From contig JACKPZ010000004.1 of NCBI GenBank assembly GCA_024233135.1, forward strand, positions 207,124 to 271,123: 64,000 nucleotides of DNA, in the 5' to 3' direction. Numbering within the stretch: the stretch's first letter is position 1; every line of letters starts with the position of its first letter. A model generated the notes under the pieces. The model was given only the letters and a program-made list of their open reading frames with translations, made no database searches and had not been told where the DNA came from. This stretch comes from Akkermansiaceae bacterium. Lineage in GTDB: Bacteria; Verrucomicrobiota; Verrucomicrobiia; Verrucomicrobiales; Akkermansiaceae. A program made the position numbers and the translations under genes. Of this stretch, positions 45,701 to 53,711 are shown piece after piece.

Positions 45701-45902
45701 CGGTCGGGAAGGGCGACTGCAAGTTGTGGCCAGGTGGACGACTTTGCCAGAAGTCCTGCCATCGCCGATCCTTTCACCCTGAAAGAGAGTGCCCCCCCCC
45801 CGCTCGACTCCGCAGTTTCCCGGCAGCGAAGCCATTCGATCCGTCCACACTCCAGTCACGGGTCCACCGGAGGCAGCGGAACTTCGCGGGAAATCACCGG
45901 AC

Positions 45903-47012
45903 TCACGGACGACGCACCGCCCCCGCCTCGCTGAGCGTGCCCCCCGGCACGAACTCGGACATCATCCGCAATTCCCGGGGCTTTCCCGGTCCATGGCGGA
46001 TGACATCGAGCAGCATCGCTCCGATCCGTTTGCCATACTTGTCGGGATCCATCCGATAGCGGCTGATCACCGGCATGGTGTAGTCGAGGATCAGATCATC
46101 CCATCCGCACAACAGGTCGATTTCCCCGGGCACCCGGATCCCCGCACGCTGAAGCTGGCAAAGGATGGTCACGCAGTCTTCCGGACACGTCAGGTGGATC
46201 GCCGTCGGACGGGGTTTGCTGGCAAGCACCGTCGCGACCGCCCTGGCAACCCCTTGTGGCTTGGGATCATAGGTCAACACCTGCACGTCGGCCCCCAGAC
46301 GCCGCCCCTCTTCGGCGAAGGCTTCGCTGCCCACCCGATCCCCCCGGCTGGTGAACTCCGCGATCAGATACACCATGACCCGATGCCCTCTCGAGAACAA
46401 CAGGCCGGCGGCATGGCGGGATTGCACCTCGTTGTACATGACCGCTGCCGGCAGATGGACGCCCTCGTGAAGCATCCCCAGGTTCACGCAGGGACGACCG
46501 CAACCCGCGAACCATTCCTGCATCGTCTTGGTGGAGAACAACAACTGCCACGCAACGGTGTCGGGCAACGCGTCGAGCCGGGCCAACTCGTCCGGCAGAT
46601 GTTTTTCATACACCCGCGGATGGTGCTCGAACTCCAGCCGGAAGCCCTCCGCACCCACCCGCTCGGCAATGGATTTGAGCAAAGTCTGGATGGCGGCCCC
46701 GATCTGCCATGTCGAGAACGGCGAGAGCACCCGGATCACCGTGCCCGTGGCCCTCCGGGAGGCTTTCCTGCCACGCTTGAGCACGCGGTGGCGACGCCCC
46801 TGTCCGCCCAATTCGATCCATCCCTCGCGGGCCAACTGGGCGATCGCCTTGCGCAGCGTCACCCGACTGACGCGCAGCTCCCGGCAGAGCTTCGATTCGC
46901 CCGGCAACTCCCCGGTCCACCGCTTCCGTTCCAACCCGGCGCGCAGAACTCCCACCACCTGATCGGAAAGCAGCAGCCGCTGCGGAACATCGGAAGAACG
47001 GGACCTTTCCAT
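45903..47012 (-). CDS. GntR-type DNA-binding / LacI-type ligand-binding transcriptional regulator
   Basis: A 369-residue regulator. The start at 47012 places a GntR winged helix at residues about 8-80 (LPGESKLCRELRVSRVTLRK). Residues about 100-360 form a periplasmic-binding-protein-like sugar-sensing domain (HAAGLLFSRGHRVMVYLIAE, AGIRVPGEIDLLCGWDDLIL). Such hybrids usually respond to sugars. It is divergent from the genes at 47130 onward and close to a perfect palindrome, which suggests autoregulation and control of the divergent operon. It is the only sugar-type regulator seen in the cluster. Confidence 0.85.
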   Translation of the reverse strand: MERSRSSDVPQRLLLSDQVVGVLRAGLERKRWTGELPGESKLCRELRVSRVTLRKAIAQLAREGWIELGGQGRRHRVLKRGRKASRRATGTVIRVLSPFSTWQIGAAIQTLLKSIAERVGAEGFRLEFEHHPRVYEKHLPDELARLDALPDTVAWQLLFSTKTMQEWFAGCGRPCVNLGMLHEGVHLPAAVMYNEVQSRHAAGLLFSRGHRVMVYLIAEFTSRGDRVGSEAFAEEGRRLGADVQVLTYDPKPQGVARAVATVLASKPRPTAIHLTCPEDCVTILCQLQRAGIRVPGEIDLLCGWDDLILDYTMPVISRYRMDPDKYGKRIGAMLLDVIRHGPGKPRELRMMSEFVPGGTLSEAGAVRRP

Positions 47013-47019
47013 CGCCGAA

Positions 47020-47040
47020 CCTGTATCCCAAAAATACAGG
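47020..47040. promoter_or_regulatory. Palindromic operator candidate for the GntR/LacI-type regulator
   Basis: A perfect inverted repeat, CCTGTAT-N7-ATACAGG, begins 8 bp upstream of the regulator's ATG in the 117-bp divergent intergenic region. Length and symmetry suit a GntR-type dimer site. A partial secretome-like sequence (TGGCG at 47071, CCG at 47093) lies between it and the start at 47130. Confidence 0.6.
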
Positions 47041-47129
47041 TTTGTCAGCCATCTAATGGATTGAGAACACTGGCGTTTGGGCGGACCTTCTGCCGTCGGT
47101 CGATCTGGCCCAAACCCCAAAATCCGCCC

Positions 47130-47831
47130 ATGAAACGAAATCGACGCATGTACGCGATCGCCGGAGGACTGCTGTTCCTCGCGACGCTTGGGATCGTGTT
47201 TTTCCGCGGCCAGCCATCCGGTCATTCCGCACAAGTGACAGTCACCCCGGGCAAGGCCGCTCAATCCGCAGCTTCGAAGACCCTACCCGCCACTCCCGAT
47301 GCCGTGGCTCCGGACGGCGTGCCCCTTCGCCCGCTGCCGGTTTCTCTCACCAGCAGAAGCCACGAATGGACCTCGAACGACGCCACCGACCCCAAGGTGA
47401 TCGAGAAGATCGCACGCAATCCCGAAGAGGCGGTCAAGATGCTTGAGGAAAACGACCGCATCCTCCGCCGCCAGTTGGTCTATCGGACCGAACCCGTCGC
47501 CAAGCTCCTCCAACAGTCCCGCCTGAGCGGCAAACCGGTGACCCGTTTCACCCTGCCCGGGCTCGACGGCCAGGAACTCGAGGTCGAGGTGATCAGCTCC
47601 GACCTCGCGCCGTCCGGCCAGACAGGAACGTTTCATGGCCGCCTCGCGGGCTGCCCTCAGTCCTTGGTGACCCTCGCCTTCGAGTTCGGGATCGAGGCCT
47701 ACACCATCCTTTCGCCCGAGAATGGCGTTCATCTTCAGGCCGATCCCCGGGAATCCGGCGAGCTGATCGTCCGTAGCTTCGATCCCGACAAGTTCATGCC
47801 CTTCCAGTGCGGCGATCGCGACCACGAATGA
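47130..47831 (+). CDS. Membrane-anchored peptidase-prodomain-like protein
   Basis: A 233-residue protein. The ATG at 47130 precedes a membrane segment (MYAIAGGLLFLATLGIVFF, residues about 7-25). Residues about 130-225 resemble the propeptide domain of reprolysin-type metalloproteases: VTRFTLPGLDGQELEVEVIS, SGQTGTFHGRLAGCPQSLVT, and ILSPENGVHLQADP. The stop overlaps the next gene's start by four bases, and that gene encodes a metzincin-like catalytic domain without a prodomain. I infer the two act together, as a prodomain or chaperone supplied in trans. It could also be a stand-alone periplasmic protein. Confidence 0.65.
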   Translation: MKRNRRMYAIAGGLLFLATLGIVFFRGQPSGHSAQVTVTPGKAAQSAASKTLPATPDAVAPDGVPLRPLPVSLTSRSHEWTSNDATDPKVIEKIARNPEEAVKMLEENDRILRRQLVYRTEPVAKLLQQSRLSGKPVTRFTLPGLDGQELEVEVISSDLAPSGQTGTFHGRLAGCPQSLVTLAFEFGIEAYTILSPENGVHLQADPRESGELIVRSFDPDKFMPFQCGDRDHE

Positions 47832-50800
47832 TGTTCCCGACACCTGTCATGCGCCCTCTATCAACCATCTTCGCACTCCTCGCCACCGCGCTCCTGGCCC
47901 CGAGCGCTTTCGCCATTGCCGAGGCCGACCTGCTTGTCGGCTACGACCAGACCTACGCTTCCGCGAACGGCGGCACCGCCCAGACCCGCGTGATCATCGC
48001 CAATGCGGTCGCCGGATCGAACGCCATCAACGAACGCAGCGGCACACCCGAGCGGGTCCGCATCGTCGGCTACCACCAGGCCGCACAATACAGCTACATG
48101 CGCACGTCCAACGGCGGCTTTGTCAGCTGGATGTCCAGCTACGACTCGCGACTGGCTGACGTCACCATCGCCGGCGACAACCGCGGCGCCGACCTCGTCA
48201 CGTTCATCTGCGAGTCCACCGCCGATGGCGCCGGTGCGGTGGCGGGACAACCCGGGCGTTATTCCTCCTTCGATCCATCGGCCTTCTGGAGCACGGTGGT
48301 CGCCCACGAACTCGGCGGTCACAACTACGGCTGCGATCACCGGGACGGCCACGCGAACCCGAAGACCGTGATGCTGCACAACTACTGCGGCGGCGGTGCC
48401 CAGGGCTGGTTCTCGAACCCGAACATCTGGCTCAACAACACGCGGCTGACAGGCGGTGACAGTTGCCTGGGAGCCGGGATCGCGGGAGGCGACAACGCCG
48501 GCGTGATCTGCGGCAGCGCCCAAGGCGTGGCGGATCGAAATGCCCGGATTTCCGTGGCACCGAACCTCGGCAACGTCGTGCGTCATTGGTCGTTCAACCA
48601 GACCGCCGGCAGCGCGCCTGGCGGCACCACCATCACCGATTCGGTGTCCGGCACCGCACTCGCCACCGTGCAGGGAAATGGCGCCACGTTCACCGGCGAC
48701 GGCCTGCAGATCCCCGGCGGGACCTCCGGCAGCGGCGCGGCCTATGTCCAGCTCCCGGCCGGCGTCGTTTCCGGCTACACCGATGTGACCATCGAAATCT
48801 GGGCCACTCCCCTGTCCGCAAAGAGCTGGGGGCGGATCATGGATTTCAACAACGGCACCGCCAACTACCTCAGCCTGATGTCGTCGCGCGGAACCGACCT
48901 CGGCCTCCAGCGGTTCGAGGACCGCGTGAGCGGCACGACGGTGACGCGCGACAGCGGCATTCCGACGGTGGCGGGAGTCCCGCACCACTACGCGGTCACC
49001 TTCGATGACAACGGTTCGGGCGGCGGCCGTTGGACCTGGTTCCGCGATGGCGACGAGGTGGCTTACCTCGATGTCGCCCACACGCTTTCCGCGTTGCAGG
49101 ACGTCAACAACTGGCTCGGCCGCTCGGCCTACGGCGCGGACGAACTCGCCCACTGCGAATACGCCGAGGTGCGCATCAGCAACGTGGCGATGACCCGCGA
49201 CGAAGTGCTCGCCAACTACACGCTCGGCGCGAACCGCCAGGCCGCGGGCGTGACGCTCGCGGCCGCCGATGCGCTCGGCTCCAGCTCCTTCAACGCCGCC
49301 GGCAACTGGAGCGACGGACTCGCACCCGGCGTCGGGAAATCCTACGAGACGTACAATTTCCGACTGCGCACCCCGGCCGACGCGACGTCCCGGACCTTCG
49401 CCGGCCAGTCGCTCACGCTGACCGGCGGCAGCCTCACCTGGAAGGGCACCGGCAGCAACAACATCACCGTCAACGACCTCAGGCTCGCGGGCTCCAGCGA
49501 AGTGCTCCACGCCGGCTCGGGGACCTTCACCCTCGCGGGCAACCTCACGGTCAAGGACGACGGCATCGCGGTCCGCTCGGCGTCCGGCCCGATCAATCTC
49601 ACGGCGAACCTTTCCGGCAGCAGCACGCTGGAGTTCCTGGAAAACACCACCACTCTCGGCGGGTCGAACTCCGCGTTCACCGGCAGGATTTCCGTCGGCG
49701 ACGGCCGTTCGAGCGCCATCGCCATCGATTCGGAAGCCCGTCTCGGACCCAACCCTGCGTCATTCGTCTCCGACCAACTGCGTTTCAACCGCGGCACGCT
49801 GCGGACCTCGGGCACCTTCGCCATCGACGATCCGAACCGCGGCATCCTCTTCGACGTCAACGGCGGCACCTTCGACGTCACCAGTGGAACCCTCACGCTT
49901 TCGAGCCCGTTGCGCAGCCCCGACAACGGCGGCAACCCCACCGTCGGCCTGCTGCGGAAAACCGGTGCCGGCACGCTGGTCATCGCCAGCACCGACAGCA
50001 CCTACAACGGGATGCTCCAGCTCGGCAGCGGCGGCCAGGGCAACGACGGCGTGGTGAAGGTGGTGAACAGCGTGGCGCTCGCGGGCATCCGCTCGCCGAT
50101 TTTCATCACGAACAACAACGCCGGCTCTTCGACCCTCGCGCTCGAGGGCGGCGTCACGCTCAACAAGTGGGTCGATCTCAGCGGCCGCAACAACAGCGTG
50201 CCCGCGATCCAGAACCTCTCCGGCAACAACACCATGCAGGGCCTACTGTTAGAAGCCGGCGGCTCGGACTACCGCATCCAGTCCGACAGCGGCTTGTTGA
50301 CGATGACCACCGCCCTGCAGTCCGGCGTGACCGGCACCCGCACCCTCACCTTCCAAGGCAGCGGCGACATCACCGTGAGCTCCGCCATCCAGAACGGCAG
50401 CGCCGACCAGATCAACGTCGTCAAAAACGGCGCCGGAACGCTGACGCTCGGTGGCGCCTCCACGCATTCCGGCGACACGACCCTGAGCCAGGGAATTCTT
50501 CGCCTCACCGGCAGCCTGACGACCACCGGCACCATGACCACCGCCGCTGGAACGATCTTCGCCGGCACCGGCTCCAGCAATGCCGCGACCACCATCAACG
50601 GCACCCACCAGCCCGGCAACGCCACCAACTCGACGGGCACGCAGACCTTCACCGGAGCACTCGCCTACGCCGCCAACTCCCGCCTCGCGTGGACGCTCGT
50701 GGGGAACACGACCAACAGCAGTTCGACGAACAAGGTCGCCGCCCAGGCGGTCACCGTCACCGGCGGTGGCAGCGGAGCGAAGATCAATCTCGTCTTCAAC

Positions 50801-53701
50801 GGACTAGGCAGTGGTGTCGATTTCAACAACGCGTTCTGGGTGACCTCGCGCAGTTGGACGGTGCTTGCCGCCACCACGATGACCGGCCAGTTCGCGCTCG
50901 GCACCGTCAGCAACGACTCGCTCGGGAACCCAGTCACCGGCATCGGCTCGTTCAGCCTCCAGCAGTCCGCCACCGGCGTAACGCTCAACTTCTTCCCCGC
51001 CGCCTCGGCTCCGCCGGCCGCGCCGACCGGACTGGCCCTGTTAGGCCAACCGGGAGCCGTTTCCCTCAACTGGTCCACGACGCCCACCGCAACCAGCTAC
51101 AACGTCCGTCGCTCAAACGTAAGCGGCGGCCCCTATGACATCGTCGCAAGCGGTATCACCGGCACCTCGTTCACCGACGCGACGGTTTCCGACGGCACAC
51201 CCTACTTCTACGTCGTGACCGCCGTGAACGCATTCGGCGAAGGCGACGAGTCGGCGGAATCCACCGCAACTCCGCACCAGCCGACAACTTTCGACAAGGC
51301 GGACAACACCACCAACCTGAACCTGTCGGGAAGCTGGGCGGCTGGCGTCGTTCCCAGCGGTTTCGACACCGCACGATGGACCGGCCTCGCCGGAGCGAAC
51401 ACCACCGTTCTCGGAGGGAACATGACCTTGGGGGGCATCCGGATCGAATCGACCGGCGGCGCGGTCACCATCGGCGCGGGCAACACGCTGACCCTTGGCA
51501 ATGACGGCATCGACATGAGCACCGCCAACCAGAATCTCTCGATCGCCTCGGGACTGACCCTGGGAGCCGGTGATCAAACCTGGACCGTAGGCACCGGCAG
51601 GACTCTGGCAACCACCGGCACGTTCACCCGTGGCACGGCTGCCACACTGGTGGTCGACAAGACCGTCCATAACGGAACCGCGACCGCCTCGGGCATCAGC
51701 AACGTGAACAGCATCGCCGGTCCGTGGGCTGCCGTGCGGAGCACCGGCATCGCCGCGGCGGGATCGGCGAATGGTTTCACCTACGCGACCAAGAACGGCA
51801 GCAACCAACTCGTTACCTTCCAAGCCGCCACCTCGGCGAACTGGGGATGGACTTCTTCCAACAACGATACCTTCAACTACGACGTCACCGGCCCGGGTGG
51901 TGGCGGCAACCAGCTCGGCGTTGCCCGCACCGCCAATACCGCCCGCTATGTCGGTGGCACCGTGACGCAGTACTGGGGGAACAACAACACCACCACCATC
52001 ACCCTCAACGGCCTGATGAACGCCGGCACCGGCACGCTGACCTTCGCTCAGAACGGCCCCGGGAACACCGCCAGCAGCTTCGGTCGTCTGGTCGTCGGCG
52101 CGACCGGTGAACTGGTCCTCACCGCCGCCAGTGCCGACATCACCGTCAACATGCCGGTCATCGACGGCACCGCAGCGGGTTCGTTGACCACATCCGGCCC
52201 CCACACGGTCACCTTCGGTGCGGCCAACACCTTCACCGGCGCGCTCAACGTGAACTCCGGCACCACCGTCGCCGATCCTGGTAACGGCGCGAACGACCGT
52301 GCGTTCAGCTATGTGAGCGGCATCACCGTTCACAGCGGAGCCACCCTCCGTTCGGGCGCGAACGGACTGTTCGGCTGGGACGGCACGCAGGAGAAACCCG
52401 TCACCGTCCACCGCGGCGGCACGCTCGTCGCCAACGGAGAACTCCTCAGCGACGTCGGCGTCGGCCTGCTCACTCTCAACGGCGGCACGCTCGCGACCCT
52501 CGCCAGCAATTCAACCGACTGGGGTTCCTGGCGTTTCGACAACTCGACCGACAAGCTGCTTGTCACCGCCGACTCCACCGTCAGCGCCACGAGGGTGAAG
52601 TTCGGCAATGCTTCCGCGGCGATCGAGGTTCAAACCGGGCGCACCCTCAATTTCACCGGCACGGTCGACAACACCGCCAATGGCGGTAACAGCTACCTGC
52701 GAAAAACCGGCGGCGGCACCTTGATCCTCGCCGGGGCGAATACCTACACCAACGCCACCTCGCTCGAGGCCGGCACCACGTTCGTCAACGGCTCGCTTGG
52801 AAACACGGCGGTCACCGTCGCCACCGGCGCCACCCTCGCCGGCAACGGCACGCTGGCCGGCGCCACCACCATCAACGGCACCCATGCCCCGGGTGCCAGT
52901 GCCGGCAGCCAATCGTTGGGCAGCACGCTCGGCTACGGTGCGGCCTCGAAGCTGGAATGGGAACTCGCCGCCAACAGCGTCTCCCCCGAAAGCGCTGACA
53001 AGGTCGTCGCTTCCGGCGCCGTCACCATCACCTCCGGAGCGACGTTGGACGTCTCTTTCACCCCCACCGGCAGCGGCGTTGCCTTCAATGATGTCTTCTG
53101 GAAAGAAGACCGTTCGTGGACGGTTCTGACCGGCCCAAGCGTCACCGGCAGCTTCACCCTCGGCAATGTCGGCAACGACCCCGCCGGACGGATCCTCACC
53201 GACTATGGTACGCTCTCCCTTGAGCAGAACACGACCTCCGTCACACTCGTCTTCACCCCCTCCCTCACGCCGATCGAAATCTGGCGGCAGGCGAACTTCG
53301 GGACGGATTGGAACAACCCGTTGATTTCCGGCGACCTCGTTGACGTCGAGCCCGACGGCAATTCGAACCTCGTCGAATACGCGACCGGAACGAATCCCAA
53401 CCTCGCGAACGGGCATCCCCTCCAAGGTGAAACCTCCGGCGGCAAACTGAAGATCTCCTTCACCCGCTACACCGAAGCCACCGATGTCATTCTCATCGTG
53501 ACCGCATCCGACGGACTTGACGGCGGTTGGACGGAAATCGCCCGCAGTGAGAATGGCGCGGCCTTCGCCATCACCGAGCCCGAAGCGCAAGTGAGCGAAA
53601 CCGGCGCCGGCACCCTGCGGAACGTGGAGGTGACCGATGTCGTCACCACCACCGATCCCGCTCACCGGAAGCGCTTCATGCGCCTCGAAGTCGTCCGCTG
53701 A
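47828..53701 (+). CDS. Giant secreted metzincin-like protease with LamG, beta-strand repeats and FN3
   Basis: A 1957-residue exported protein. The ATG at 47828 overlaps the previous stop (ATGA); an ATG at 47849 is an alternative. After a signal peptide (cleaved near AFAIA), residues about 31-250 look like a reprolysin-type domain, but the zinc motif reads HELGGHNYGCDH (residues 160-171), one residue longer than HExxHxxGxxH. A LamG domain follows (about 255-470), then beta-strand repeats, an FN3 domain near 1070-1150, more repeats, and the shared C-terminal module (IWRQANFGTDWNN, KRFMRLEVVR). Surface proteolysis is inferred. Confidence 0.75.
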   Translation: MMFPTPVMRPLSTIFALLATALLAPSAFAIAEADLLVGYDQTYASANGGTAQTRVIIANAVAGSNAINERSGTPERVRIVGYHQAAQYSYMRTSNGGFVSWMSSYDSRLADVTIAGDNRGADLVTFICESTADGAGAVAGQPGRYSSFDPSAFWSTVVAHELGGHNYGCDHRDGHANPKTVMLHNYCGGGAQGWFSNPNIWLNNTRLTGGDSCLGAGIAGGDNAGVICGSAQGVADRNARISVAPNLGNVVRHWSFNQTAGSAPGGTTITDSVSGTALATVQGNGATFTGDGLQIPGGTSGSGAAYVQLPAGVVSGYTDVTIEIWATPLSAKSWGRIMDFNNGTANYLSLMSSRGTDLGLQRFEDRVSGTTVTRDSGIPTVAGVPHHYAVTFDDNGSGGGRWTWFRDGDEVAYLDVAHTLSALQDVNNWLGRSAYGADELAHCEYAEVRISNVAMTRDEVLANYTLGANRQAAGVTLAAADALGSSSFNAAGNWSDGLAPGVGKSYETYNFRLRTPADATSRTFAGQSLTLTGGSLTWKGTGSNNITVNDLRLAGSSEVLHAGSGTFTLAGNLTVKDDGIAVRSASGPINLTANLSGSSTLEFLENTTTLGGSNSAFTGRISVGDGRSSAIAIDSEARLGPNPASFVSDQLRFNRGTLRTSGTFAIDDPNRGILFDVNGGTFDVTSGTLTLSSPLRSPDNGGNPTVGLLRKTGAGTLVIASTDSTYNGMLQLGSGGQGNDGVVKVVNSVALAGIRSPIFITNNNAGSSTLALEGGVTLNKWVDLSGRNNSVPAIQNLSGNNTMQGLLLEAGGSDYRIQSDSGLLTMTTALQSGVTGTRTLTFQGSGDITVSSAIQNGSADQINVVKNGAGTLTLGGASTHSGDTTLSQGILRLTGSLTTTGTMTTAAGTIFAGTGSSNAATTINGTHQPGNATNSTGTQTFTGALAYAANSRLAWTLVGNTTNSSSTNKVAAQAVTVTGGGSGAKINLVFNGLGSGVDFNNAFWVTSRSWTVLAATTMTGQFALGTVSNDSLGNPVTGIGSFSLQQSATGVTLNFFPAASAPPAAPTGLALLGQPGAVSLNWSTTPTATSYNVRRSNVSGGPYDIVASGITGTSFTDATVSDGTPYFYVVTAVNAFGEGDESAESTATPHQPTTFDKADNTTNLNLSGSWAAGVVPSGFDTARWTGLAGANTTVLGGNMTLGGIRIESTGGAVTIGAGNTLTLGNDGIDMSTANQNLSIASGLTLGAGDQTWTVGTGRTLATTGTFTRGTAATLVVDKTVHNGTATASGISNVNSIAGPWAAVRSTGIAAAGSANGFTYATKNGSNQLVTFQAATSANWGWTSSNNDTFNYDVTGPGGGGNQLGVARTANTARYVGGTVTQYWGNNNTTTITLNGLMNAGTGTLTFAQNGPGNTASSFGRLVVGATGELVLTAASADITVNMPVIDGTAAGSLTTSGPHTVTFGAANTFTGALNVNSGTTVADPGNGANDRAFSYVSGITVHSGATLRSGANGLFGWDGTQEKPVTVHRGGTLVANGELLSDVGVGLLTLNGGTLATLASNSTDWGSWRFDNSTDKLLVTADSTVSATRVKFGNASAAIEVQTGRTLNFTGTVDNTANGGNSYLRKTGGGTLILAGANTYTNATSLEAGTTFVNGSLGNTAVTVATGATLAGNGTLAGATTINGTHAPGASAGSQSLGSTLGYGAASKLEWELAANSVSPESADKVVASGAVTITSGATLDVSFTPTGSGVAFNDVFWKEDRSWTVLTGPSVTGSFTLGNVGNDPAGRILTDYGTLSLEQNTTSVTLVFTPSLTPIEIWRQANFGTDWNNPLISGDLVDVEPDGNSNLVEYATGTNPNLANGHPLQGETSGGKLKISFTRYTEATDVILIVTASDGLDGGWTEIARSENGAAFAITEPEAQVSETGAGTLRNVEVTDVVTTTDPAHRKRFMRLEVVR

Positions 53702-53711
53702 AGTCTGACCG

